NCBI GenBank assembly: GCA_002431395.1
Contig: DJEU01000037.1
Coordinates: 1 to 14,407 of the forward strand
DNA from: Lachnoclostridium sp. UBA5890
GTDB lineage: Bacteria; Bacillota; Clostridia; Lachnospirales; Lachnospiraceae
Reading direction: 5' to 3'
DNA: 14,407 nt
The translations under genes and the position numbers were made by a program. How positions within the stretch are numbered: position 1 is the stretch's first letter; each line of letters begins with the position of its first letter. Below are positions 1 to 7,167 of this stretch, one piece after another. The notes under the pieces were generated by a model that had not been told where the DNA came from, ran no database searches, and saw nothing but the letters and a program-made list of their open reading frames with translations.

Positions 1-158
1 TTTCGAACACTTCGTGTTCTTTCCCGCCTTTGACAAGGCTAAAAATGCTCATATGTGGAAGGGGAGCCCTATTAGGATCTAAATGTATGGAAATCAAGGT
101 CTCTTACGTGCAAGCACGACGATTCATTGATTTCCATACATTGATCCTGAATAGTTAC
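1..158. repeat. Palindromic intergenic repeat, copy 1, with GC-rich side module (truncated by window edge)
   Basis: This gene-free stretch lies downstream of glyA and is mostly repeat-like. A long imperfect inverted repeat pairs 82-96 with 128-142 (15 of 15), 74-79 with 143-148 (6 of 6) and 69-73 with 150-154. Inside its loop is a smaller hairpin, CGTGC at 107-111 with GCACG at 114-118. The right arm contains GATCCTGAATAGTTAC (143-158), the same core as the copies near 4588 and 14364. To the left are a GC-rich module (about 44-67) and a short palindrome, GAACAC (5-10) with GTGTTC (14-19). The hairpin starts only a few bases after the glyA stop, so it may end or protect that transcript, but there is no clear U-run. 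Repeat status is seen directly; function is inference. Confidence 0.75.
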
Positions 159-164
159 TATTTT

Positions 165-1403
165 TTAGTACAATGGATATTTGTCTGTCAATGTTTTCAC
201 GATTTCCATCGCTTTCGCCTTGTTTGCATTGACATCATCGATCAGCATAGCGATTGCCTCTGCCACCTGATCCATATCCTCGGTATTAAAGCCGCGTGTC
301 GTCACAGCAGCGGTACCAAGACGCACACCACTTGTTACAAATGGGCTCTGTGGGTCATTTGGAATGGTATTTTTATTGGCTGTGATATTGGCTTCATCCA
401 GCCATGCTTCTACTTCTTTACCGGTCAATCCTTTGTTTACAAGATCAACCAGCATCAAGTGGTTATCCGTACCACCGGATACGATATCAATACCACGTGA
501 CATCAATCCTTTACAAAGTGCCTGCGCATTGGCTACGATATTTTTACCGTATTCTTTGAAACTTGGATCCAATGCTTCTTTGAAGCAGACTGCTTTTGCT
601 GCGATCACATGCATCAAAGGTCCTCCCTGGATTCCCGGGAAGATGGCTTTATTCAATTTGTGCTCTGTCGCAAACTCTTCGCTGGAAAGAATCATACCAC
701 CACGAGGTCCACGAAGTGTCTTGTGTGTTGTCGTTGTCGTTACATGAGCGTATGGGATCGGGCTCTCGTGAACGCCGGCAGCTACCAGACCTGCGATATG
801 TGCCATATCTACCATCAGGAAAGCGCCTACTTCATCCGCGATCTCACGGAAACGTTTGAAATCGATCTTACGGCAGTAAGCACTTGCTCCTGCGATGATC
901 ATTTTCGGTTTACACTCTTTCGCGATGCGCTCTACTTCATCATAATCGATGAATCCCGCGTCATTTACTCCATAAGGTACGATATGATAATATGTTCCTG
1001 AAATGTTTGCAGGGCTTCCATGTGACAAATGTCCGCCGTGGTCGAGGTTCATACCCATTACCGTCTCGCCCGGTTTCACAAGGGCAAAAAATACTGCCAT
1101 ATTTGCCTGTGCTCCGGAGTGTGGCTGAACATTAACATACGTACAGCCAAACAATTTTTTTGCACGCTCTCTAGCCAGATCTTCAATCATGTCTACATAC
1201 TGGCATCCGCCATAATAACGTTTTCCAGGGTAACCCTCTGCGTACTTGTTTGTACATGTGCTTCCCATTGCTGCCATAACCGCTTTGCTTACAAAGTTTT
1301 CCGAAGCGATCAATTCGATATGATCATTTTGACGATTCGTCTCAAGTTCCATCGCTTTGGCAAGTTCCGGATCTGCTTTTACTACTTCTTCAAATGAATA
1401 CAT
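165..1403 (-). CDS. glyA: Serine hydroxymethyltransferase
   Basis: PLP-dependent cytosolic enzyme that interconverts serine plus tetrahydrofolate with glycine plus 5,10-methylene-tetrahydrofolate. At 412 residues it has the normal bacterial length. The family block TTTTTHKTLRGPRGG (223-236 region) carries the Schiff-base lysine K228. The LMVDMAHIAGL segment supplies D199 and H202 for cofactor binding, and HSGAQAN (95-101) and the N-terminal LIASENF are also typical. The ATG start at 1403 has GGAGAG a few bases upstream. It lies 65 bp after purD and is the last gene of the purM-purN-purD-glyA run. The placement makes metabolic sense: glycine is the PurD substrate, and methylene-THF is converted to the formyl-THF used by PurN. 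No damaged motif is visible and the assignment is secure. Confidence 0.98.
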   Translation of the reverse strand: MYSFEEVVKADPELAKAMELETNRQNDHIELIASENFVSKAVMAAMGSTCTNKYAEGYPGKRYYGGCQYVDMIEDLARERAKKLFGCTYVNVQPHSGAQANMAVFFALVKPGETVMGMNLDHGGHLSHGSPANISGTYYHIVPYGVNDAGFIDYDEVERIAKECKPKMIIAGASAYCRKIDFKRFREIADEVGAFLMVDMAHIAGLVAAGVHESPIPYAHVTTTTTHKTLRGPRGGMILSSEEFATEHKLNKAIFPGIQGGPLMHVIAAKAVCFKEALDPSFKEYGKNIVANAQALCKGLMSRGIDIVSGGTDNHLMLVDLVNKGLTGKEVEAWLDEANITANKNTIPNDPQSPFVTSGVRLGTAAVTTRGFNTEDMDQVAEAIAMLIDDVNANKAKAMEIVKTLTDKYPLY

Positions 1404-1432
1404 CTCTTACTCTCCTTTTTTATATTTATAGA

Positions 1433-1470
1433 AAGTGCTGCAAGTGTAGAATACACTAAACATTGCACTT
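1433..1470 (-). repeat. Nested inverted repeat between purD and glyA
   Basis: AAGTGC (1433-1438) pairs with GCACTT (1465-1470). Inside it, AGTGTA (1443-1448) pairs with TACACT (1452-1457) across a 3-base loop. The outer right arm overlaps the purD stop codon. There is no long U-run directly after it in the minus direction, so a strong terminator is unlikely. An intercistronic stem-loop that tunes glyA relative to purD, or a processing site, is possible. The pairing is seen; the role is a guess. Confidence 0.35.
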
Positions 1471-2743
1471 AAGCCTCATCAATTGCTTTTCCGATATCGT
1501 GCCTCATATATTTGTTCTCAAAGGAAATCCATTCTGTCGCTGCATAGGCATTTTTGCGTGCCTCTTTCAGATCTTTTCCTTTGGCAGTCACGCCGAGTAC
1601 ACGTCCACCATTGGTAACAATATTTCCGTCCGCATCAAATTTTGTGCCGGCGTGGAAGACATAATATCCGTCTTTTCCTTCAAAGTTCTCAAACCCTGTG
1701 ATCACTTTGCCCTTCTCATACTGCAGCGGATAACCATCCGAAGCCAAAACGACACAAACAGCCGCATTGTCCTCAAACTGCAGATCAATCTCATCCAAAC
1801 GGCCATCGATGCAGGCATTCATGACATCCACGATATCATTTTTCATACGTGGAAGAACAACCTGTGCTTCCGGATCGCCAAAACGTGCATTGTACTCAAG
1901 CACTTTCGGACCATCTTCTGTCAGCATCAAGCCGACAAACAGAATTCCGACAAAATCTCTTCCTTCTGCTTTCATGGCATCCATCGTCGGCTGGTATACC
2001 TTTTCTTCGCAGAAACGCTGTACTTCTTCATTATAAAACGGACTTGGTGAGAAAGTTCCCATACCACCGGTATTAAGTCCTTCGTCATTGTCTTTCGCGC
2101 GTTTGTGATCCTGTGCACTTGTCATCGGTTTGATATGTGTACCATCACAATAACACAATACGGACACTTCACGTCCGGTCATAAATTCTTCGATCACGAT
2201 CTGATTTCCGGCATCGCCAAACTGTTTGTCAAGCATCAGCGTTTTGACGCCTTCTTTGGCTTCTTCCAATGTATTACAGATCAATACGCCTTTTCCGAGT
2301 GCCAAACCATCTGCCTTCAATACGATCGGCATCTTTGCCGTCTCCAAATAAGCAAGTGCTGCTTCCGAAGAATCAAAGTTTTCATAAGCTGCCGTCGGAA
2401 TGCCGTATTTTTTCATCAAATCTTTGGAAAATGCTTTGCTCCCCTCGATGATCGCTGCATTTTTTCTCGGTCCAAAGACGCGCAGACCGCGTTTTTCGAA
2501 TACATCTACGACACCTCCAACCAATGGATCGTCCATACCGATAATGGTAAGGTCAATTCCTTTTTCTTCTGCAAAATCTGCCAATTTATCAAATTCCATC
2601 GCACCGATGTCCACACAGGTTGCCAGTCCGGCAATTCCCGCATTTCCTGGGGCACAATAAATCTCATCTACCTGTTTGCTCTTCGCTGCGCTTGCTGCGA
2701 TCGCATGTTCACGTCCACCGCTTCCTACAATCAGTACTTTCAT
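1469..2743 (-). CDS. purD: Phosphoribosylamine-glycine ligase (GAR synthetase)
   Basis: Second step of de novo purine synthesis: joins glycine to 5-phosphoribosylamine using ATP to give GAR. The 424 residues match the monofunctional bacterial enzyme. The N-terminal VLIVGSGGREHAI is the hallmark start (G7-H13 region). An ATP-grasp core follows, with LKADGLALGKGV (142-153), NTGGMGTFSPSP (224-235) and VLEYNARFGDPEAQ (281-294), which holds the Mg/ATP ligands. The C-terminal domain ends near YMRHDIG. The ATG start at 2743 is preceded by GAGGA, 18 bp after the purN stop, so it is co-transcribed with purN and purM. It is unfused, unlike the eukaryotic trifunctional protein. The assignment is secure. 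Confidence 0.98.
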   Translation of the reverse strand: MKVLIVGSGGREHAIAASAAKSKQVDEIYCAPGNAGIAGLATCVDIGAMEFDKLADFAEEKGIDLTIIGMDDPLVGGVVDVFEKRGLRVFGPRKNAAIIEGSKAFSKDLMKKYGIPTAAYENFDSSEAALAYLETAKMPIVLKADGLALGKGVLICNTLEEAKEGVKTLMLDKQFGDAGNQIVIEEFMTGREVSVLCYCDGTHIKPMTSAQDHKRAKDNDEGLNTGGMGTFSPSPFYNEEVQRFCEEKVYQPTMDAMKAEGRDFVGILFVGLMLTEDGPKVLEYNARFGDPEAQVVLPRMKNDIVDVMNACIDGRLDEIDLQFEDNAAVCVVLASDGYPLQYEKGKVITGFENFEGKDGYYVFHAGTKFDADGNIVTNGGRVLGVTAKGKDLKEARKNAYAATEWISFENKYMRHDIGKAIDEA

Positions 2744-2761
2744 TGAAAAGTCCTCACTTTC

Positions 2762-3382
2762 CTATCTGTGTTTTACTATTCCATCTACAATTTCAATCCG
2801 GTCATTGGCAATATCATCGATCGCCTGTGGCAAAATATTCCATTCTGCCTGCTCCATCACTCTCTTTTGGAGAATTTCCGGCGTGTCATCATCCTGCACT
2901 TCCACTGCTTTCTGAATAATGATCGGACCGCCGTCAGCAATCTCATTGACAAAATGAACGGTTGCTCCCGTCACTTTGTTTCCTCGGGCAAGTACACTTT
3001 CATGCACTTTCAGTCCATAATATCCCGGACCGCAGTGTGCCGGAATCAGGGATGGATGAATGTTGATCATACGGCCGGCATAATGAGATACAAGATTTTC
3101 CGGCAAGATAACCAAAAATCCTGCCAGCACCACCAGCTCAATCTCATGTTTTTCCAAAAGGGAAATCATCGCTTCCCCGTATTCTTCTCTTGTAGAATAA
3201 TCTTTCGGAATCACGCATTCACTTTGTATACCGTTTTTCGCCGCACGCTCAAGCGCATAGGCTCCCGGTTTATTGCTCACGACAAGTTCCAATGTCGTAT
3301 TGGTGATCTTTCCTGACGAAAGACTATCGATGATCGCCTGGAGATTCGTTCCTCCACCGGATACCAAAACTGCTATCTTCAT
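2762..3382 (-). CDS. purN: Phosphoribosylglycinamide formyltransferase (GAR transformylase 1)
   Basis: Third step of purine synthesis: transfers a formyl group from 10-formyl-tetrahydrofolate to GAR. The 206 residues fit the family. The N-terminus VLVSGGGTNLQAIID is the phosphate-binding start, and the catalytic residues of this fold are visible: N107 and H109 in INIHPSLIPA, and D150 in NEIADGGPI. The ATG at 3382 has a strong SD, GAGGTGAT, overlapping the region just after the purM stop (13-bp gap), which suggests translational coupling with purM. This is the folate-dependent enzyme, not the formate-using PurT, so it depends on one-carbon units such as those from the neighbouring GlyA. The assignment is secure. 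Confidence 0.98.
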   Translation of the reverse strand: MKIAVLVSGGGTNLQAIIDSLSSGKITNTTLELVVSNKPGAYALERAAKNGIQSECVIPKDYSTREEYGEAMISLLEKHEIELVVLAGFLVILPENLVSHYAGRMINIHPSLIPAHCGPGYYGLKVHESVLARGNKVTGATVHFVNEIADGGPIIIQKAVEVQDDDTPEILQKRVMEQAEWNILPQAIDDIANDRIEIVDGIVKHR

Positions 3383-3395
3383 GCCATCACCTCAA

Positions 3396-4421
3396 TTATA
3401 ATAATGTGATGCCTTTTTCGCCAGCTACGATCTCGCCCATGATATATGGCACTTCGCCTGCTGCGCGAATGGCTTCTACGGTCTTATCTACATCATTTTT
3501 ATCTACGGCTGTAAGCATTCCCACACCCATGTTATATGTATTGAACATTGCTGCCTCTTCGACATTTCCATCTTTTGCCAGCATTTCAAAAATCGGCGGA
3601 ATGACAAAACTGTCTTTTTTAATGTTTGCATGCGTTCCATCGATCAGCATACGAGGAATGTTTTCATAAAATCCACCGCCTGTGATATGGCTGCATGCTT
3701 TGATCTTAACACCGGCTTCTTTGATTGCTTTCAACGCTTTTACATAAATTTTCGTCGGTGTCAAAAGGGTCTCTCCGAGAGTACCGGAAAGGGATTCATA
3801 ATGACGATTAAGTGCCTCGGTATTCATCGAAAACACCTGGCGTACCAAAGAATATCCGTTGCTGTGGATACCGGAAGATTCCATACCTACAAGGACATCG
3901 CCTGCTTTCAGTTCTTTTCCGGTGATCATGTCTTTGCGGTCTACCACACCGACAGAAAATCCTGCCAGATCATACTCATCTACCGGATAAAATCCCGGCA
4001 TTTCGGCAGTCTCTCCACCGATCAATGCAGCCTCTGACTGACGGCATCCTTCTGCTACTCCGCTTACGATCTTCGCGATCTTTTCCGGTTCATTTTTTCC
4101 GCATGCAATATAATCAAGGAAAAATAATGGTTCACCGCCTGCACAGGCAATATCGTTTACACACATTGCCACACAATCGATTCCAATGGTATCATGCTTG
4201 TCCAGAAGAAATGCGATCTTCAATTTTGTTCCGACACCATCTGTACCGGAAACCAATGTAGGTTCTTCCATTCCCATAAATTTTTTCATGGAAAATGCCC
4301 CGGAAAATCCACCGATATCTGTCAACACTTCCGGTCTCATGGTCGAAGCGATGTGTTCTTTCATCAAAGAAACTGCTTTGTATCCTGCTTCAATATCTAC
4401 GCCTGCTTTCTTGTAATCCAT
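3396..4421 (-). CDS. purM: Phosphoribosylformylglycinamidine cyclo-ligase (AIR synthetase)
   Basis: Fifth step of purine synthesis: ATP-dependent closure of FGAM to 5-aminoimidazole ribotide. From the ATG at 4421 the protein is 341 residues, the normal length. Motifs in order are MDYKKAGVDIEAGYKAV at the N-terminus, the ATP loop SGTDGVGTKLKIA (58-70), CVNDIACAGGEPLFFLDY, IGGETAEMPGFY, and ITGGGFYENIPRML in the C-terminal half. An upstream in-frame TTG (4523) would add 34 residues that do not resemble the family, and that TTG lies inside the -35 box, so it is rejected. AAGGAG sits 6 bases before the chosen ATG. It is the first gene of purM-purN-purD-glyA. purF and purH, often adjacent in other genomes, are absent from this window. 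Confidence 0.97.
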   Translation of the reverse strand: MDYKKAGVDIEAGYKAVSLMKEHIASTMRPEVLTDIGGFSGAFSMKKFMGMEEPTLVSGTDGVGTKLKIAFLLDKHDTIGIDCVAMCVNDIACAGGEPLFFLDYIACGKNEPEKIAKIVSGVAEGCRQSEAALIGGETAEMPGFYPVDEYDLAGFSVGVVDRKDMITGKELKAGDVLVGMESSGIHSNGYSLVRQVFSMNTEALNRHYESLSGTLGETLLTPTKIYVKALKAIKEAGVKIKACSHITGGGFYENIPRMLIDGTHANIKKDSFVIPPIFEMLAKDGNVEEAAMFNTYNMGVGMLTAVDKNDVDKTVEAIRAAGEVPYIMGEIVAGEKGITLL

Positions 4422-4427
4422 TTTTAA

Positions 4428-4433
4428 CTCCTT
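4428..4433 (-). promoter_or_regulatory. Ribosome binding site deciding the purM start
   Basis: On the minus strand this reads AAGGAG, with a 6-base spacer to the ATG at 4421. No comparable site precedes the upstream in-frame TTG at 4523. Confidence 0.85.
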
Positions 4434-4494
4434 CTCGCGCGAAAATACTGCGCATTGTATTAGTATTTGCGGTTTACGCATCAAAATTACTTTT

Positions 4495-4523
4495 ATTATA
4501 GCATAGAACTGAGCGTCGGTCAA
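4495..4523 (-). promoter_or_regulatory. Predicted SigA-type promoter of purM-purN-purD-glyA
   Basis: On the minus strand the -35 box is TTGACC (4518-4523) and the -10 box is a consensus TATAAT (4495-4500), separated by exactly 17 bp. Transcription would begin near 4488, giving a leader of about 67 nt before purM. I see no PurR-type PurBox and no purine riboswitch core in this leader, so the purine control mode is not visible here. Confidence 0.8.
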
Positions 4524-4542
4524 AAGTTTGTTTTATTTTCTT

Positions 4543-4571
4543 TTGCATTTTTCTCCTATTTCTGTTACAAT
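4543..4571 (+). promoter_or_regulatory. Predicted SigA-type promoter of the aldolase-like gene
   Basis: TTGCAT (4543-4548), a 17-bp spacer and TACAAT (4566-4571) form a good vegetative promoter. A TG dinucleotide one base before the -10 box makes it an extended -10 type. Start of transcription is expected near 4578, giving a leader of about 100 nt that contains the palindromic repeat at 4588-4630. It lies back to back with the purM promoter, with 19 bp between the two -35 boxes. Confidence 0.7.
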
Positions 4572-4587
4572 TAGAATTGGTTTTATA

Positions 4588-4630
4588 GTAACTATTCAGG
4601 ATCTAATGTACGGAAATCCTGAATAGTTAC
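4588..4630. repeat. Palindromic intergenic repeat, copy 2 (short form)
   Basis: A perfect 15-bp inverted repeat: GTAACTATTCAGGAT (4588-4602) and ATCCTGAATAGTTAC (4616-4630), with a 13-base loop. The loop start, CTAATGTACGGAA, resembles the inner arm of copy 1 (80-92), so this looks like a copy with its central part deleted. It falls between the predicted transcription start and the start codon of the aldolase-like gene, so the leader RNA should fold into a stable stem-loop. No U-run follows, so it is not an obvious terminator. Confidence 0.85.
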
Positions 4631-4679
4631 ATTTAATAAAAAAATACGTTCTTTTAAACGATGAAAGGAAAAGAAAAAA

Positions 4680-5654
4680 ATGGAAAACAAAGGAACAATT
4701 TTATCCTATCGTCCGGACATCCGGGTGGTAGATGCGACAATTCGCGATGGTGGACTGGTAAACGATTTTCGTTTTACCGATGAATTTGTGAAAAATCTAT
4801 ACCAGGCTAACATCAAGGCCGGGGTTGACTATATGGAGTTCGGCTACAAAGCATCCAAAGATATTTTTGACGAAAAAGATTTTGGGCCATGGAAATTCTG
4901 TAACGAAGAAGACATTCGCCGTATCGTGGGCGACAATGATTCCGACATGAAGATTGCCGTGATGGCAGATGTAGGAAGAACCGATTTTCGCCGCGATATC
5001 ATTGATAAGAGCGACAGTGTGATCGACCTGATCCGAATTGCTACTTATATCAATACGATTCCGGCAGCGATCGAAATGATTGAATATTGTCATGCAAAAG
5101 GCTATGAAACGACGATCAATATTATGGCCATCTCCAATGACAACGATGCCGACATCGACGAAGCCCTTGAACTTTTCGGTCAGAGTCCGGTAGACGGAAT
5201 CTATATCGTAGACAGTTATGGTGCGATCTATCCGGAACAGATGCGTAAACTTGCTGACAAGTATCTTGCGTTTGGTGAAAAATATAATAAATTCATCGGA
5301 ATCCATGCACATAACAACCAGCAGCTTGCTTTCGCCAATACGATTGAGGCATTGACCCGCGGAGTCAGCTATCTGGACGTTACCGTAAGCGGCATGGGCC
5401 GTGGAGCCGGAAACTGCGCCAGCGAGATTCTTCTCGGCTTCCTGAAAAATCCAAAATACAATATCCTTCCGATTCTGGATATTTTGGAAAATGAAATTGA
5501 GCCACTCAAGGAGCAGGGTGTCGTATGGGGCTATAACATCCCTTATCTTTTGACCGGACAGCTGAATCAGCATCCACGTACTGCGATTGCGGCTACGAAA
5601 GAAAAAAGAACCGATTACCGTAATTTCTATGTAGAATTAGTGGATTACAAATAA
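4680..5654 (+). CDS. Orphan DRE-TIM aldolase-like protein (HMGL-like domain), substrate unknown
   Basis: A 324-residue TIM-barrel protein of the DRE-TIM metallolyase group, which includes HMG-CoA lyase, isopropylmalate synthase and 4-hydroxy-2-oxovalerate aldolase (DmpG). The signature VVDATIRDGGLVNDFRF (16-32) holds the R22-D23 pair; IGIHAHNNQQLAFAN (206-220) supplies the likely metal ligands H209 and H211; D178 lies in IVDSYG; VSGMGRGAGNC (236-246) is the typical glycine-rich loop near the active site. It most resembles the aldolase domain of DmpG, but the C-terminal communication domain and a DmpF partner gene are missing. It ends in a TGQLNQHPR-containing tail. The ATG at 4680 follows AAAGGA (4664-4669) at a slightly long 10-base spacing. 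It has its own promoter and terminator, so it is monocistronic. Carbon-carbon lyase or condensing chemistry is likely; the substrate cannot be named. Confidence 0.85.
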   Translation: MENKGTILSYRPDIRVVDATIRDGGLVNDFRFTDEFVKNLYQANIKAGVDYMEFGYKASKDIFDEKDFGPWKFCNEEDIRRIVGDNDSDMKIAVMADVGRTDFRRDIIDKSDSVIDLIRIATYINTIPAAIEMIEYCHAKGYETTINIMAISNDNDADIDEALELFGQSPVDGIYIVDSYGAIYPEQMRKLADKYLAFGEKYNKFIGIHAHNNQQLAFANTIEALTRGVSYLDVTVSGMGRGAGNCASEILLGFLKNPKYNILPILDILENEIEPLKEQGVVWGYNIPYLLTGQLNQHPRTAIAATKEKRTDYRNFYVELVDYK

Positions 5655-5678
5655 AAAAATGTGCGCCGGCAGGCGCAC
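5653..5678 (-). terminator. Rho-independent terminator for scpB transcript
   Basis: GTGCGCC (5661-5667) and GGCGCAC (5672-5678) form a GC-rich 7-bp stem with a 4-base loop. Read on the minus strand it is followed by a run of seven T (complement of 5653-5659). The run overlaps the end of the converging aldolase gene. It acts downstream of the hairpin at 5687-5719, making a tandem stop for minus-strand transcription. Confidence 0.85.
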
Positions 5679-5686
5679 CACTTAAA

Positions 5687-5727
5687 AAGCCGGTCTGACA
5701 GAAAATGTCAATCCGGCTTCTTTTCTT
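5687..5727 (+). terminator. Convergent (bidirectional) terminator between the aldolase gene and scpB
   Basis: AAGCCGG (5687-5693) pairs with CCGGCTT (5713-5719), extended by TGACA (5696-5700) with TGTCA (5706-5710) across a small internal loop, with loop GAAAA. On the plus strand a T-rich tract (5718-5728) follows and ends the aldolase transcript. On the minus strand the stem is followed by TTTTT, so it can also stop transcripts coming from scpB. Confidence 0.85.
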
Positions 5728-6386
5728 TATTCTTCGTTTTCTTCCATCCAGTTCATCAAAGGTTCTTCTTCCTCTTCCGGCAATATTTCTTCCGGAAGTT
5801 CTCCCCCTGACAATTCTCCGGCAGCCATCTCACGCATTACTTCCCGCTCTGCCTCTTCCTTAAAGTTGTCGATAGTTTCCTGATTGAGGATTGGCAGTTC
5901 TTCCAGCGATTCGATCCCAAAATACCGTAAAAACTCTTCCGTCGTGGCAAACAAGATTGGGCGTCCCGGCGCATCCAGTCTGCCGGCCTCACAGATCAGA
6001 TTGTACTCGATCAGTTTATTAACCGCGTGATCGCATTTGACACCACGGATTTTCTCAATCTCGATACGGGTGATCGGCTGTTTGTATGCGATGATGGAAA
6101 GCGTCTCCAGCATAACGTCAGTCAACACATGCTTTTTCGGTACATGCGCCACTTTGATCAGATATTCATACATTTCCGGCTTCGTGCAGAGCTGAAAGGA
6201 ACCGTCCAGTTCAATGATACGGATTCCCCGGTCTTCTTCCTCATATCGTGTCATCATGTTACGGATCAGACGACGTATCGTATCTTCATCATGTTCTACG
6301 GCAGTTGCAATCCGTTCCACTTCAACCGCTTCGCCCATTGTAAATAAAATGGCCTCAATGACTGCCTCTAATTCTTTTATACTCAC
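5727..6386 (-). CDS. scpB: Segregation and condensation protein B
   Basis: Dimeric winged-helix subunit that binds ScpA and, with SMC, forms the bacterial condensin that compacts and helps segregate newly replicated chromosomes. It has 219 residues, slightly long for the family. The N-terminal LEAVIEAILFTMGEAVEVERIA region, the winged-helix segment with ETLSIIAYKQPITRIEIEKIRG (about 92-113), and GRPILFATTEEFLRYFG (about 141-157) are all diagnostic. The C-terminus is a strongly acidic tail (about 188-219) of low complexity, which is variable in this family. Translation starts at a GTG. It lies 3 bp after scpA and shares its transcript. The last gene of the block, it runs directly into the terminator region. 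Confidence 0.96.
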   Translation of the reverse strand: MSIKELEAVIEAILFTMGEAVEVERIATAVEHDEDTIRRLIRNMMTRYEEEDRGIRIIELDGSFQLCTKPEMYEYLIKVAHVPKKHVLTDVMLETLSIIAYKQPITRIEIEKIRGVKCDHAVNKLIEYNLICEAGRLDAPGRPILFATTEEFLRYFGIESLEELPILNQETIDNFKEEAEREVMREMAAGELSGGELPEEILPEEEEEPLMNWMEENEE

Positions 6387-6389
6387 TTT

Positions 6390-7163
6390 TTATTCCTCAC
6401 TTTCCTTCCGCTTGTCCTCTTTTTCCCGATAGGTGATTAAAATATCATCAAAAATATTTTCCTGCACAATCGTAAGTTTTCCCATCTTCATCATTTCCAA
6501 TATTCCTAAAAAGGTAACAATGACATAGGTTTTGCCGGAACCATTTTCCAATAATTTCCGAAAGCTGAACGTCTTATGTTCTTTCGCATACGAATCCAAA
6601 AATACGATATGATCCTCCAGACTGATCTCTTCTTTTTCAATCTCTCCAAATTTGCTTCGGATCGGGTCGATCTTGTCCACCTGCTTTTTCATCACCGAAT
6701 TAAAAATCCCTTGCAGTTTTGCCAGCGTCACATCGCTGAGCAGATCTTCGATCGCAACATCTTCTTTGAAATCCTGAATCTCTTCCGGTATGCTTGGCTC
6801 CTTAAATACCATTCTGCCGGCATCCACCTGCCGGTCTTTCAATTCGTATGAAGCGTATTTATACATTTTATATTCCAAGATTCTCTCTACGAGTTCCTGT
6901 CTTGGATCCTCAAATTCTTCCTCTTCTTCTTCCTCTACCGGAAGGAGCATTTTTGACTTAATACGCACGAGTGTCGCCGCCATTACAAGAAATTCACTCA
7001 TTACATCCATATCTTTCGTATCCATCTTACTGACATAGTCGAGATACTGCTCTGTGATCAAAACAATGGGAATATCATAAATATCCACTTTATTTTTTTC
7101 GATCAGATGCAGCAACAGATCCAGCGGTCCCTCAAAGACCTCCAATTTAACAGGTATTCCCAT
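6390..7163 (-). CDS. scpA: Segregation and condensation protein A (kleisin)
   Basis: Kleisin subunit that bridges the SMC heads and recruits ScpB. The 257 residues match the usual length. The N-terminus VKLEVFEGPLDLLLHLIEKN and the following VDIYDIPIVLITEQYLDY are the family signature that contacts the SMC neck. An acidic linker (EEEEEEFEDPRQELVERILEYKMYKYAS, about 78-105) and a C-terminal winged helix (SFRKLLENGSGKTYVIVTFLGILEMMKMGKLTIVQ, about 199-233) follow. The ATG at 7163 has GAGGAAG upstream and lies 4 bp after the metallophosphoesterase gene. SMC itself is not in the window. Confidence 0.97.
   Translation of the reverse strand: MGIPVKLEVFEGPLDLLLHLIEKNKVDIYDIPIVLITEQYLDYVSKMDTKDMDVMSEFLVMAATLVRIKSKMLLPVEEEEEEEFEDPRQELVERILEYKMYKYASYELKDRQVDAGRMVFKEPSIPEEIQDFKEDVAIEDLLSDVTLAKLQGIFNSVMKKQVDKIDPIRSKFGEIEKEEISLEDHIVFLDSYAKEHKTFSFRKLLENGSGKTYVIVTFLGILEMMKMGKLTIVQENIFDDILITYREKEDKRKESEE
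6394..6398 (-). promoter_or_regulatory. Ribosome binding site for the GTG start of scpB
   Basis: Reads GAGGA on the minus strand, 7 bases before the GTG at 6384-6386. It overlaps the end of scpA, so scpB translation is probably coupled to scpA. Confidence 0.75.
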
Positions 7164-7167
7164 GGTT

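Noticed and set aside
1..158. CRISPR array or transposase remnant
   Set aside because: There is only one imperfect palindrome with no regularly spaced repeats, and no reading frame with a transposase-like motif.
4422..4488. Purine riboswitch or PurBox in the purM leader
   Set aside because: The leader is only about 67 nt and I cannot find the conserved purine aptamer core or paired PurBox sequences.
4422..4523. N-terminal extension of purM from an upstream TTG
   Set aside because: The TTG lies within the -35 promoter box, the extra 34 residues are unlike PurM, and a good RBS precedes the ATG at 4421.
4797..5573. Minus-strand open frame of 258 codons opposite the aldolase-like gene
   Set aside because: No domain or convincing RBS; the plus strand carries complete DRE-TIM motifs, so this is a shadow frame.
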